A stretch of 64,000 bases of DNA from Candidatus Bathyarchaeota archaeon. Its GTDB lineage: Archaea; Thermoproteota; Bathyarchaeia; Bathyarchaeales; Bathycorpusculaceae. Made by a program: the position numbers and the translations under genes. The stretch is from assembly GCA_026014745.1 (NCBI GenBank), contig JAOZHS010000003.1, forward strand, positions 104,137-168,136. Direction: 5' to 3'. Below the pieces are notes generated by a model. The model made no database searches and was not told the DNA's origin. It saw nothing but the letters and a program-made list of their open reading frames with translations. Positions 1-8,844 of this stretch are shown here, in pieces (position 1 is the stretch's first letter; each line of letters starts with the position of its first letter).

Positions 1-1313
1 ACTCATATCTTTCTGTCACTTTAACTGAAGTGCCTTCAGGCTACAGCGTTCTCGATGGTGCTATATATGCCGGTTGGTGCGGAGATGTTGATCTCGACCA
101 AGCTACGGATATATACGTAAATTTGTATTCAACCTTGAGTGCATCTTTACCTGCTTCTTTAGATTCAATTGACTGGAATGCGGTTAACTATATAATCAAC
201 CATCCTGGTGACTTCAATAGAGTGCAAATTCAAGAAGCCATATGGTACATTACCGACGACACTGGACCCAGCGATGCAATTAAAGCCTTTGCGCAGACTG
301 CTCTTGATGCAAGTGCTGCCGGTTATCAACCCGGTCCAGGCGACAAATTAGGCGTATTCTGTATTCCAAGCGATTCGAATTCGGCTCAGCCAATTATAAT
401 TGAGCTCCAACCACCAGCAACCCCAACCATCCGAACGGAACTATCCCAAACAACCATTACCATAGATACTGGCTGCTCACACAATTACGGCTGCCATTTC
501 CACTACTCTTACTGTCACCACTCTTACTCTAATTGCTACTCTGGCTATTCTAACTGTTACTCTGGATACAGTAGATGCTCCACTGGTAGCTACAACTGCC
601 CATCAACAACCGATTCAGTAGTCGATACAGCTTTCGTAACTGGCGTTAGCGGTTTACCAACACCAACAGGCACAATCACATTCCAAGTCTCCAAAGACAA
701 CGGCGTCACCTGGAGTAACTATGGTAGCGTCAAAACGCTCGTTGATGGTGTCGCAACTTCCGATAGCTATGCAATCACTGCGGTGGGAACCTACTATTTC
801 CGTGCCATCTATTCAGGCGACTCTATCTACGTCGGCGTACAAAGCGGTAACTTTGAAGAACCTCTAGTAGTTACATACGAACTGAAAACAACCACTACAA
901 CCACCTGCCTTTCTGATGACTCAATAACCCTCGGCAAATCCGTCTATGACGTCGCATACGTAACTAGCGGTGCAACGGGAAAAGTCCGATTTGAAGTTTC
1001 AACCGACGGCGTCAACTTCGTGCAATATGGCGAGCTAAAAACACTTTCATATAGTTGCTACAAAAACTCTGCAACATCCGATTCCTACACTCCAGCAGCA
1101 ACCGGCACCTACTACTTCCGAGCAGTTTACCTTGGCGACTCAACTCACAGTGGGTCTCAAAGCGGCAACACCGACGAAGTCTTAAAAGTCACAAGTTGCA
1201 ACTGGGGCTGCGGCTCTTGGGGCTGGGGATATAACCCATGCGGATACTATAACGGCGGCTGCGGCAGCTACGGCTGGTACGGCGGCTGGTCAGGTTATAG
1301 TTGGTGTCGCTAA
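1..1313 (+). CDS. Partial secreted surface protein: thioester-like domain, Ig-like repeats, Cys/Tyr-rich segments
   Basis: The frame is open to the first base, so the true start and any signal peptide lie outside the window. The visible ~436 residues begin with a domain containing AGWCGDV and, about 50 residues on, VQIQEAIWY. That Cys...Gln-Glu-Ala-Ile-Trp layout recalls thioester (TED) adhesin domains, where Cys and Gln form an internal bond; this is inference. A Cys/His/Tyr/Ser-rich stretch (bases ~470-610) follows, then two similar Ig-like beta-sandwich repeats (~605-870 and ~920-1190) sharing GTYYFRA and SGDS/LGDS motifs. The C-terminus is Gly/Trp/Tyr/Cys-rich with no membrane anchor. Probably an extracellular adhesin or cell-surface component; partner unknown. 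Confidence 0.75.
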   Translation, partial: SYLSVTLTEVPSGYSVLDGAIYAGWCGDVDLDQATDIYVNLYSTLSASLPASLDSIDWNAVNYIINHPGDFNRVQIQEAIWYITDDTGPSDAIKAFAQTALDASAAGYQPGPGDKLGVFCIPSDSNSAQPIIIELQPPATPTIRTELSQTTITIDTGCSHNYGCHFHYSYCHHSYSNCYSGYSNCYSGYSRCSTGSYNCPSTTDSVVDTAFVTGVSGLPTPTGTITFQVSKDNGVTWSNYGSVKTLVDGVATSDSYAITAVGTYYFRAIYSGDSIYVGVQSGNFEEPLVVTYELKTTTTTTCLSDDSITLGKSVYDVAYVTSGATGKVRFEVSTDGVNFVQYGELKTLSYSCYKNSATSDSYTPAATGTYYFRAVYLGDSTHSGSQSGNTDEVLKVTSCNWGCGSWGWGYNPCGYYNGGCGSYGWYGGWSGYSWCR

Positions 1314-1328
1314 GATAGTTGACAAATA

Positions 1329-1379
1329 ACTCAATGGCATATTGAGTCACCCTTTTTTCTTTTTCAATTATTTTTTTTA
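1329..1379 (+). terminator. Hairpin plus T-run terminator after the surface protein
   Basis: A perfect 7-bp inverted repeat (ACTCAAT at 1329-1335, ATTGAGT at 1341-1347) is followed by T-runs at 1352-1357 and 1371-1378. It sits 15 bp after the stop codon. Confidence 0.6.
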
Positions 1380-1570
1380 CATCTGTAAAAACCAAATTTC
1401 TTTCTTGTCCGGGTATCAGAGGAATCCCTCAAAAGTTAAAAAGCGCTCACTTGTTTGAGGGAATTGCATCACACCCTTGAAATGCCCAGTTCAAAATCGT
1501 ATCAATTTGCAATAAAATAAGGTTTGCTTTTTTGTTCTACAAATAATATTTCGGCGCGATTTTCTCAAGT

Positions 1571-1578
1571 CTTAAATA
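1571..1578 (+). promoter_or_regulatory. TATA box for the four-gene cassette
   Basis: CTTAAATA lies about 49 bp before the ATG at 1620. A transcript starting ~25 bp downstream would have a short leader containing the ribosome binding site GAGG at 1609-1612. Confidence 0.55.
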
Positions 1579-1619
1579 GTAATATGAATAATATTACCCA
1601 TTCAAATTGAGGAAACAAC

Positions 1620-2144
1620 ATGTCAGCCCTTTCAATTGGAACCGAACTAGCAAATGTCCCCTTCGATCAGATGATAAGAAACTTGCTATTAGCAATGGTT
1701 TCAGCGCAAAACGACGCAAATACCTCCTTCATCGCAGGTGTACAAGAATTAGTTGACACACCAATTAATCTCAGCTACACAAAAGCAGGCGACTCCTCCA
1801 GCACCAAGACCACCATTAGCGGCAACGCCTTAGCCTTCGGAATACTCCCCACACTACTACAGATACAAACCGGAACCATACAAATCAAAATGGTCATCAC
1901 AATGCAGAAGACAACTGAGGCAGAAGTCAAGATGCATGCCAAAGGCGGATGGCTATTCTTCTCAGCCACAGTTGACGCAAAATACTCCAGCAAATACTCC
2001 TACTCGGTTGAAGCATCAAGTTTCATTGAAATTAAAGTTGCCCCAGCACCCCCACCAGCGCCACTGATGAAAGCTATCGAGAAAATCACAGAAGACACAA
2101 CTCCAAAAGCCGCTGCCTCCTCTTCGTCATCCACACCGGCGTAA
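1620..2144 (+). CDS. DUF2589-like protein (first of two paralogues)
   Basis: 174 residues with no signal peptide. An N-terminal helical stretch (VPFDQMIRNLLLAMVSAQNDA) leads into a beta-rich middle. A KGGWLFFSATVDAKYSSKYSYSV-type segment near residues 110-135 and the following IKVAPAPP strand resemble the DUF2589 family; that assignment is by eye. The tail is Ser/Ala-rich and probably disordered. It is clearly paralogous to the gene at 3163, sharing the LLxxMVSxQNxAN..F..G..EL.DT helix, SYTK and VDAKY. First gene of a cassette with 6-16 bp spacing. Function unknown. Confidence 0.75.
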   Translation: MSALSIGTELANVPFDQMIRNLLLAMVSAQNDANTSFIAGVQELVDTPINLSYTKAGDSSSTKTTISGNALAFGILPTLLQIQTGTIQIKMVITMQKTTEAEVKMHAKGGWLFFSATVDAKYSSKYSYSVEASSFIEIKVAPAPPPAPLMKAIEKITEDTTPKAAASSSSSTPA

Positions 2145-2150
2145 AATAAA

Positions 2151-2405
2151 ATGGCAAGTTTTCTTTCTTTTTTTTCTTTAATATCGGGATTAATTAGCGA
2201 AGCAAATAATGGGCTGAACCAAGCATTGGAAGCAAGCGCTGACCAGCCATCCCAATTTATAATTCCAAAAATTGAATTAGACCTCAAAGGCGTTGTTATT
2301 AACGATCAGGGTTTAAAACTTCTCTCTTCCGATGCTCAAACACTTAATTATTATGGTAATAAAGGAGAAAGCACAATTAAACTAACGTTTAGGCTTAAGC
2401 CTTAA
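2151..2405 (+). CDS. Small unrecognised protein of the DUF2589-like cassette
   Basis: 84 residues, starting 6 bp after the previous stop. The N-terminus is hydrophobic/helical (LSFFSLISGLISEANNGL). The C-terminal ~45 residues (PKIELDLKGVV...STIKLTFRLKP) look like a beta-rich domain also present in the N-terminal half of the next protein (FTMQLKAVV...STVNITLRPIP). No catalytic motif is visible. Probably a structural or binding partner in the same assembly; function unknown. Confidence 0.65.
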   Translation: MASFLSFFSLISGLISEANNGLNQALEASADQPSQFIIPKIELDLKGVVINDQGLKLLSSDAQTLNYYGNKGESTIKLTFRLKP

Positions 2406-2414
2406 CATACATTA

Positions 2415-3146
2415 ATGGGTGATCAAATGTCAAGTAACGAGAAAAAAGTTGAAACTAAGGTATTGTTTCCTTCCAAAATAGACTCCGCGACTCTAATAAC
2501 TAATATCCAGAGAGATTTGATTCGCGTTCACGATTATGCCATGGCTCAAGACACTTCAACAACCTTTGTGCTCGCCGACTTCACAATGCAGCTAAAGGCG
2601 GTTGTAACCCAAGAGGGCGAAAAAACATTATTCGCACTACCCACAAAGGACAAAGAACTTGACCCCAACCTGATGAGCACGGTAAACATAACGCTTCGAC
2701 CCATACCGCTAGAAATTAAACCATCCAGTAGCAGAAAACCAGTTGAAGCAATCGAAGGCATAGGAACCGTTATTGGTGAAAGGTTACGCGGTGTCGGAAT
2801 TGAAACAGTTGCTGATTTGGCAATTGCATCTAAAGAAGACTTGGTCAAAGTAGGTGTAACTCCCAAGAAAGCAGTTGAATTCATAAGCATGGCAAAATTG
2901 ATGACCAAAAGCAACGTAGCAGGCGTTGAAGGGGTTGACGAACAAGTCGCGGAGTTGCTTGTCGCCAGCAAAATTGATTCAAAAGAGAAACTTGCTGAGC
3001 TATCCCCCGAAGGACTAGTAAATGTGATAAATGAAACGATAAATTCGGGAAAAGTAAAAGTGCCCAAATCCTTCAAACTAACCGTTGACGACACTACCCG
3101 GATGGTTACCTCAGCTAAAACAATCCTGAGCAGAATACGCGCATAA
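2415..3146 (+). CDS. Beta-domain plus helix-hairpin-helix (DUF4332-like) protein
   Basis: 243 residues; the start may instead be the internal ATG at 2427. Residues ~10-100 hold the beta-domain shared with the preceding 84-residue protein. Residues ~108-243 contain helix-hairpin-helix-like repeats: AIEGIGTVIGERLRGVGIETVADLAIA is the typical DNA- or protein-binding HhH pattern, followed by a weaker second unit (VEGVDEQVAELLVASKI). The co-directional genes on both sides are DUF2589-like paralogues. The HhH half suggests nucleic-acid or ring-type protein contacts, but no enzyme motif is present. Confidence 0.7.
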   Translation: MGDQMSSNEKKVETKVLFPSKIDSATLITNIQRDLIRVHDYAMAQDTSTTFVLADFTMQLKAVVTQEGEKTLFALPTKDKELDPNLMSTVNITLRPIPLEIKPSSSRKPVEAIEGIGTVIGERLRGVGIETVADLAIASKEDLVKVGVTPKKAVEFISMAKLMTKSNVAGVEGVDEQVAELLVASKIDSKEKLAELSPEGLVNVINETINSGKVKVPKSFKLTVDDTTRMVTSAKTILSRIRA

Positions 3147-3162
3147 CAAGGGAAAACCGCCA

Positions 3163-3654
3163 ATGTCTGATGTCCCCGAAAACGCGACTCTATGCGATAT
3201 AATTCGAGATTTACTGCTCTCGTTGGTTTCTTCTCAAAATGAAGCAAACAAAGCCTTCATAGAAGGCATCGAAGAGTTAGCCGACACAGACGTAACGATA
3301 AGCTACACAAAAAATGTCCAAGGAAAAAAAGAAAAACAAGAAATCAAAGCCAACGCCCTATCTTTGGGCCTTCTACCAACTTGGCTAAACATTCAAAGCA
3401 GCACCATTGAAATACGCACCGCTCTCTCAACAGCAAGCAATCCTTCATCTTCGGGAATAAACGCAAAAAGCCTACGTGACCGCTCAAACACTCTATTCAA
3501 AATAAACCCCGTGGACGCAAAATACCAAAACGCTTACTCATATCGTGCAGCAAATTCAAGCGTAATTAAATTAACTATTGTGCCTCTTCCTCCCGACCAA
3601 TTGTTAGAGGCTGCAAAATCGCAGAACCCAAAAATCGACACTACAAAAAAATAA
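3163..3654 (+). CDS. DUF2589-like protein (second paralogue)
   Basis: 163 residues, paralogous to the gene at 1620 along most of its length: N-terminal helix IIRDLLLSLVSSQNEANKAF, SYTK, ALSLGLLPTWLNIQ and VDAKYQNAYSYRA. It lacks the Gly-Trp segment and Ser-rich tail of its paralogue. Last gene of the cassette, ending only 4 bp from the convergent regulator gene at 3659. Function unknown. Confidence 0.72.
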   Translation: MSDVPENATLCDIIRDLLLSLVSSQNEANKAFIEGIEELADTDVTISYTKNVQGKKEKQEIKANALSLGLLPTWLNIQSSTIEIRTALSTASNPSSSGINAKSLRDRSNTLFKINPVDAKYQNAYSYRAANSSVIKLTIVPLPPDQLLEAAKSQNPKIDTTKK

Positions 3655-3658
3655 AGGA

Positions 3659-4651
3659 TTACTTGTTCCAGAAGAAGTCGACTAATTCGCTGTTTATGAA
3701 TTTAATCGGTTCCAAAATAAGTCGCATGCCTATTGCCCGAAGATGTGGCGGCATCGAATCAATTTTTGATAATCCCGAACCTGGAACTGTGAATGTAACT
3801 TCGAGGTTGCCGTCTTGCTTTTTGATTTGTTGATCTTGGGTTTTTTTGAATTTTTCGAGTTTTTGCCGCAGTTTTTCGTTTTCAGGTAATAGATTTAGGA
3901 ACGCGATTCGTGCGGGGTCAAAATAGAATTCGGCTATTTCGTTGAAGAATTCTATTAGCCAATTGTAATCTTCGGCCGTAGGCTTAACAGCGATAAGTAG
4001 CATTTGGAAGAATTCCTGAAAACCTGTGGTTGTGAATTCCTTAAAGACGCTCAAGTAGCTGGGGGGAACTGGGCTTGTGGCACGTAGTAGTTGCCGGTAA
4101 GAATACAGCAAAGACTCCGCCGCCATAGCGGGGGCGGTGTTTTCTAATCTTGCTCCCTGAGATGCATATCTGCAAAGCGCCTCATAGACGGTTTCGGGTT
4201 TATTTGATGAGAAACCAACCACGAGTAACGCATAGGCTAAGGGGTCATTTTTCTTTTCAGGAACAGCCAAAGCCGCCTTAATTTTATTCCAATCCCGAAA
4301 TTCAGCAAAAGCAGTCAAAGCAACATAACCCGCGGTAGTGGCTTTGTAAATGGTTATTTTGCCCTTTTTTTCTCCTTCTACAAGTGATAAAGCCAATAGT
4401 TCTTTTAATGTTCTATTCAATTCGGGCCGGGTAATGCCTGTTTCTTTTAACAAATCTGCCAGTTGGGCATGTCCTTGTTTGCCGATTGCCTTTAAACAAG
4501 CTATGCGTCTGCGGGAAATCGTTTTGCTATCGTTAACGTCTATGGTGTTGAGGAAATTTAGGCTTGGAAATAACTGCAGAATTTTTGGATCTGCTTTTTT
4601 TGCGATTGCTACAAGATTGCTGGCTTTTGGTCTGTTAGTGTTGGTTTTCAT
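3659..4651 (-). CDS. Winged-helix (MarR/ArsR-like) transcriptional regulator
   Basis: 330 residues. Residues ~45-115 form a winged helix (RRIACLKAIGKQGHAQLADLLKETGITRPELNRTLKELLALSLVEGEKKGKITIYKATTAGY). The ~210-residue C-terminal region is mostly helical with no recognised ligand domain. It converges on the DUF2589-like cassette, so it could regulate that cassette or itself; neither is shown. It could equally be a stand-alone archaeal HTH protein. Confidence 0.7.
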   Translation of the reverse strand: MKTNTNRPKASNLVAIAKKADPKILQLFPSLNFLNTIDVNDSKTISRRRIACLKAIGKQGHAQLADLLKETGITRPELNRTLKELLALSLVEGEKKGKITIYKATTAGYVALTAFAEFRDWNKIKAALAVPEKKNDPLAYALLVVGFSSNKPETVYEALCRYASQGARLENTAPAMAAESLLYSYRQLLRATSPVPPSYLSVFKEFTTTGFQEFFQMLLIAVKPTAEDYNWLIEFFNEIAEFYFDPARIAFLNLLPENEKLRQKLEKFKKTQDQQIKKQDGNLEVTFTVPGSGLSKIDSMPPHLRAIGMRLILEPIKFINSELVDFFWNK

Positions 4652-4842
4652 TTTGGATCGCTCTGGCGAAATTCGGTTATGTATGTTATGCGAAACTCTT
4701 CTTTAAGCTCTTCTAACATCCATCCAATCTGTAGGTCGTCTATGTTTAACTTCGTCATAACCGAAAACCCTAAATCAAGCCCGCTTCATTACCTATTCAA
4801 AGATATTTTTTGTGCATAAATAAGGTATAACGGAGGTTTTTT

Positions 4843-6792
4843 GTGGCCGTCTTAAATAGCGACATCGCCGATCACAAAAAAGCAGAGTTACCGATAGCTG
4901 ATTCTGGAGAGGATTTTAAGTCTTATGTTGAGTATTCTCCTGTTGCAGTTTTTGTGGCCAATCTCGATGGAAAATTTGAGTATGTAAATAAAGCTGCTTC
5001 CCACCTCATCGGTTATTCAAGAGAAGAAATATTAGATCTAAAAATTTATCAAATGGTCTTCGAAGAAGATATTCCAGAAGCCTTCAAAAAATTAGCTGAA
5101 GTTAAAGCAAAAGGTCAAATTTTGGACGAATTTATTTTTAAGTCTAAAGACGGCCAGCCAGTGAATATACGGGTGAACGGATTCAGGATGCCCGATGGAA
5201 AACTTGTTGCTTTCTGCGAAAACGTAACAGAACGGAAAAAAACTGAAGTTGCGCTAAGGATGTCAGAAGCAAAATTGCGGAGTATTGTTGAAAATTCAAC
5301 TGACCAGATATTCATGATAGACGAAAATAGCAGATATTTATTTGTAAACAAGAGCTTGGCAGATAGTATAGGAAAGCGTCCTGAAGATATTATTGGCAAG
5401 TCAATATCTGAAGTGTATCCTCCGGAAACTGCCGCCCAATTCAAAGGTAACACAAAAAATGTTTTTGCTACTGGCAAAAGCCTACTTGTTGACGAAAAGA
5501 TGGTCGTTAACAATCAAGAATTGGATATCAGTACCGTCTTGAATCCTGTCTTAGATGCTCAAAGAAATGTGATAGCCGTCACCGGGATTGTTAGAGACGT
5601 AACTGAACGCAAAAAAATAGAAAAAGAGCTGCATGAGAGCGAAGAAAGATTTAGAATAATCTTTGAGGGCGCAACCGACGGCATTCTTGTTGCTGACATT
5701 AAAACACAGCGATTTGTTCTTGCAAATCCCAAAATGTGTCAAATGGCGGGGTACCCACTTGAAGATTTGTTGAAGCTGAGTGTACCTGACATACATCCCA
5801 AAGAATTTCTGTCTACTGTAGACGGTGAGTTTGAAAAAATGGCGACGGGTGCGAAAGTGACTGCCCAAGACGTTCCTCTTCTTAGATCGGATAAACAAAT
5901 ACTCGATTGTGAAGTTAGTTCAGCAATCTTAGAAATCTGGAACCATCAATGTTTGGTAGGATTCTTCAGGGATGTTACGGAACGAAAGAAAGCGGAAAAA
6001 AAATTGGCGGATTCTTACCTTGCGCTTGAGAAACAGTTGCACGAGATCAATATGCTTCAAAAAGAACTGGAAAACTCCAATAAACTCCTTGGACAATCAA
6101 ACGTTGACTTGGAAAACTACACCTATGTAGTTTCCCACGATTTGAAAGCACCTCTACGTGCCATCCGGTCCTTTAGCACATTCATTCTTGAAGACTATAA
6201 AGAAAAACTCGATGATACAGGGAAAGATTACTTCCAAAGAATCATCGACGCATCAACGCGCATGGACGCACTGATCGAAAACTTGCTTCTTCTCTCAAGA
6301 GTCGGACGCAAATTCATGGAGGTCGAGACAGTTGACCTAAACCAACTTTTAGAAGAGATTGTGGCCGACCTTGAACCAACACTTAAGCAAAACAATGGAA
6401 CAATTGTTTTCCACGATCTTCCAAAAGTCACTATTCCGAGAACTTGGATGAAACAGCTTTTCATGAACCTGATAGATAACGGGCTTAAATTCAATAAATC
6501 AAAGGTGCCCAAAGTCGAAGTAACCTGTGAAGATCGAGATACAGAATTTCTGTTTAAGGTATCTGACAATGGCATAGGTATCGAAGAAAAGTATTTTGAC
6601 CGTTTGTTCACTCTTTTCGAAAGGTTGCATACCCAAGAAGAATACCCTGGAACAGGAGCGGGATTAGCCATATGCAAGAAGATAGTTCAACAGTTTGGTG
6701 GCAGAATCTGGGTTGAAAGCCAAGTAGGCAAAGGAACTACCTTCTTTTTCACTCTATTAAAAAATAAAAATCCCCCCTCAGGAGGCAACTAA
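4843..6792 (+). CDS. Multi-PAS sensor histidine kinase
   Basis: 649 residues, GTG start preceded by CGGAGG at 4831-4836. Three PAS/PAC units occupy residues ~25-135, ~140-260 and ~265-385, each ending in a (D/N)VTERKK linker. A coiled coil (~390-425) leads into the HisKA dimerisation domain with phospho-acceptor His432 (VSHDLKAPLRAI), then an ATPase domain with N-box NLIDNGLKF, DNGIGI and GTGAGLAI. No transmembrane helix, so it is probably a cytosolic sensor of redox, light or a ligand. It is co-directional with two receiver proteins (2 bp and ~14 bp gaps), giving a phosphorelay operon. Confidence 0.93.
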   Translation: MAVLNSDIADHKKAELPIADSGEDFKSYVEYSPVAVFVANLDGKFEYVNKAASHLIGYSREEILDLKIYQMVFEEDIPEAFKKLAEVKAKGQILDEFIFKSKDGQPVNIRVNGFRMPDGKLVAFCENVTERKKTEVALRMSEAKLRSIVENSTDQIFMIDENSRYLFVNKSLADSIGKRPEDIIGKSISEVYPPETAAQFKGNTKNVFATGKSLLVDEKMVVNNQELDISTVLNPVLDAQRNVIAVTGIVRDVTERKKIEKELHESEERFRIIFEGATDGILVADIKTQRFVLANPKMCQMAGYPLEDLLKLSVPDIHPKEFLSTVDGEFEKMATGAKVTAQDVPLLRSDKQILDCEVSSAILEIWNHQCLVGFFRDVTERKKAEKKLADSYLALEKQLHEINMLQKELENSNKLLGQSNVDLENYTYVVSHDLKAPLRAIRSFSTFILEDYKEKLDDTGKDYFQRIIDASTRMDALIENLLLLSRVGRKFMEVETVDLNQLLEEIVADLEPTLKQNNGTIVFHDLPKVTIPRTWMKQLFMNLIDNGLKFNKSKVPKVEVTCEDRDTEFLFKVSDNGIGIEEKYFDRLFTLFERLHTQEEYPGTGAGLAICKKIVQQFGGRIWVESQVGKGTTFFFTLLKNKNPPSGGN

Positions 6793-6794
6793 AT

Positions 6795-7253
6795 ATGTTG
6801 ACAAACACGAACTCACAACACGCGCCACCGGAATACCCCATTCTTTTGGTGGAGGACAACTTGGATGACATTTTGATAACCCAGAGAGCCATGGCAAAAG
6901 GCCGAATAAGAAACAAACTCTACATAGTCAACGACGGCGAAGAAGCTCTTGACTTTTTCAACAAACGTGGAAAATACGAAGGCGCGCCTACGCCGACTCT
7001 TGTTCTGTTAGATCTGAAAATGCCGAAACTTGATGGTTTCGAGGTGTTGAAAGCGGTAAAAAATGACGAAAACCTCAAGAGCATACCGATAATAGTTTTA
7101 ACCTCTTCTGAGCGAGACAAAGACATAGACCGTGCCTACAAGCTTGGCGCTAACAGCTACATTATGAAACCTGTGAATTTTGACAACTTTATTGAGACCA
7201 TACTTTCGATTAAGTATTATTGGCTGACAATTTCCAAGGTGCCTGTATTCTAA
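6795..7253 (+). CDS. Single-domain response regulator (Rcp1/CheY-like)
   Basis: 152 residues, one receiver domain. Acidic pocket ED at residues 20-21, phospho-acceptor Asp73 in LVLLDLKMPKLDGFEVL, switch Thr/Ser in VLTSS, and Lys125 in YIMKPV. The extended loop between beta-3 and alpha-3 resembles Rcp1-type regulators that pair with phytochrome-like and PAS histidine kinases. It starts 2 bp after the kinase stop, so it is the likely direct phosphate acceptor. There is no output domain. Confidence 0.93.
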   Translation: MLTNTNSQHAPPEYPILLVEDNLDDILITQRAMAKGRIRNKLYIVNDGEEALDFFNKRGKYEGAPTPTLVLLDLKMPKLDGFEVLKAVKNDENLKSIPIIVLTSSERDKDIDRAYKLGANSYIMKPVNFDNFIETILSIKYYWLTISKVPVF

Positions 7254-7267
7254 AAAAACTCAATTAA

Positions 7268-8176
7268 ATGAAAAATATTAAGAAGAGAAAAAAATTGAAA
7301 CTCCATATACTGTATGTCGAAGATGAACCGAACGATCAGTTAATTATGAAACATGCCCTAAAAAAACTGCCAATAGACTACGACTTGACAACAGTCAGTA
7401 CTGGCCGAGAGGGTTTAAACGAGGTTGAGAAGAAAAAATTTGATTTGTTACTGCTTGACTACATGTTGCCCGCAATGAGCGGTATTGAACTCCTTAACGA
7501 GCTGCAGAAACGTAAAGTTTACACTCCAATAATTTTTGTCACTAGCAAAGGAAGCGAGAAAGTAGCAGTTGAAGCTATAAAACTCGGGGTAATTGATTAT
7601 ATTGTCAAAGATGAGATCGGTACAAATCGTCTGACTGATAGCATAACCGAAATAATAGGCACACGAACTAAGGCGATTAAGTCTTTTAACAAAAGATTCA
7701 TCTTCTACTTGGTGTTCGCTGTCGTTTACGGATTGGTTTTTATAAATTATATAGATGTAATTACGGGGGGTTATGAAGGGTACCACCTTTGGCTTGTTAT
7801 AATGTATTTTTTCCCATTCGCCACCCTAACCATGATATTTCCCCGGAACTTGCAATTAACCCTCGGGTTGGGTCTTTTGGTGTCGCTTATGAACGACGTT
7901 TTCTATGGGGTTATTAGGAGCATGATGGGGTTACCGCTTGATTTAGGCTGGTATTACCATAATTGGCTCGTTCCGACAGATACTCTTCTATTCACGTTAA
8001 ACCTCGGCTTCGCGATTATACCTGTCTATTCATGGATGATGGCGCTCACCATTTACCTTAGAATAATCCTAGTATTCATACTGTTAAGAATGTGGTACAT
8101 CCCAGCAAAAATCAGATACATAAATCAAGCGCAAATAATAAAAAAGGATAAGAAAGCTACAACAGCAAGCGTGTAA
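7268..8176 (+). CDS. Receiver domain fused to an integral membrane domain
   Basis: 302 residues. Residues 11-128 are a complete receiver: ED at 18-19, Asp64 in LLLLDYMLPAMSG, VTSKGS, and Lys114 in DYIVKDE. Residues ~143-275 are strongly hydrophobic and give about four to five membrane helices (YLVFAVVYGLVFINY, LWLVIMYFFPFATLTMIF, LTLGLGLLVSLM, TLLFTLNLGFAIIPVYSW, YLRIILVFILLRMW). The C-terminal tail is Lys-rich. The membrane half is not a family I recognise. It is third in the kinase operon, so phosphorylation may control a membrane function. Confidence 0.85.
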   Translation: MKNIKKRKKLKLHILYVEDEPNDQLIMKHALKKLPIDYDLTTVSTGREGLNEVEKKKFDLLLLDYMLPAMSGIELLNELQKRKVYTPIIFVTSKGSEKVAVEAIKLGVIDYIVKDEIGTNRLTDSITEIIGTRTKAIKSFNKRFIFYLVFAVVYGLVFINYIDVITGGYEGYHLWLVIMYFFPFATLTMIFPRNLQLTLGLGLLVSLMNDVFYGVIRSMMGLPLDLGWYYHNWLVPTDTLLFTLNLGFAIIPVYSWMMALTIYLRIILVFILLRMWYIPAKIRYINQAQIIKKDKKATTASV

Positions 8177-8350
8177 AAATTTCTCAGTAATCTATAGTGT
8201 GGGCGAAGGATGCCACGGACCGTGATATCAAGGTTTCAACCAAAATATTGTTTGGTAACCGCGATTTGAAGCGTGGTAAAGCACTGGTTTTCAACATACT
8301 AATGAGCTGTTTCCGTGCCAATACACACCTCCCCCCTTAGGGTTTTCTGC

Positions 8351-8375
8351 ATAGCTTGGCTATTAGGATTTTTTT
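8351..8375 (+). terminator. Hairpin plus T-run
   Basis: ATAGC-TTG-GCTAT hairpin at 8351-8363 followed by seven T at 8369-8375. It lies ~175 bp beyond the end of the two-component operon. No other feature is seen between 8177 and 8446. Confidence 0.4.
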
Positions 8376-8446
8376 CTCATTCCTAAAAAATAGCTAAATA
8401 AAAATCATCTGTCAGGGTTGATAACATAATACACGAAACATGAGAA

Positions 8447-8779
8447 CTACTGAATCATGTTTTTCCAGATAGTGAGAAGCTGTTCCTTGTTCGCCTCTAA
8501 CCATTTTGCCTGCTCTAAGTTTCCTTCCATGAATAAATCCAGCACCTTTTCAAATGAAATGGCGTAAAACAATGTTGGATGTTGCTGCACTGAAGTAACA
8601 ATGCATTTAGCAATAAGGGTTTTAAGGCAGCGGTTTAATTCAGGCTTGGTTTTTTTTAGTGCAGTGACTAATTTTTCTGCTTCACATGGTCCTTTTTTGG
8701 CTAGAAAGATATAGATTTGGGCTTCGGCTGTAGTAAATCCCAATATTACGAGCTTGTCTAGTATGCGTTTTAATGCCAT
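8447..8779 (-). CDS. Short TrmB-type winged-helix protein
   Basis: 110 residues consisting almost entirely of a TrmB-type DNA-binding domain (LVILGFTTAEAQIYIFLAKKGPCEAEKL...LNRCLKTLIAKCIV) and a short C-terminal helix. It is paralogous along its whole length to the N-terminal 110 residues of the large regulator at 9650; both contain FEKVLDLF and a terminal LLxxW. It lacks any effector domain, so it may be a dominant-negative partner or a remnant. It lies downstream of, and co-directional with, the secreted protein gene at 8845. Confidence 0.75.
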   Translation of the reverse strand: MALKRILDKLVILGFTTAEAQIYIFLAKKGPCEAEKLVTALKKTKPELNRCLKTLIAKCIVTSVQQHPTLFYAISFEKVLDLFMEGNLEQAKWLEANKEQLLTIWKNMIQ

Positions 8780-8844
8780 TAAGCCACTTCCTCAAGCAAG
8801 TAACTAAAAAAAGAAGAGAGGAATGTTGGTTGTTGCTTGCTATG

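Noticed and set aside
2546-3247. 233-codon antisense frame across the HhH gene
   Set aside because: The sense protein has recognisable HhH units and operon context; the antisense product does not.
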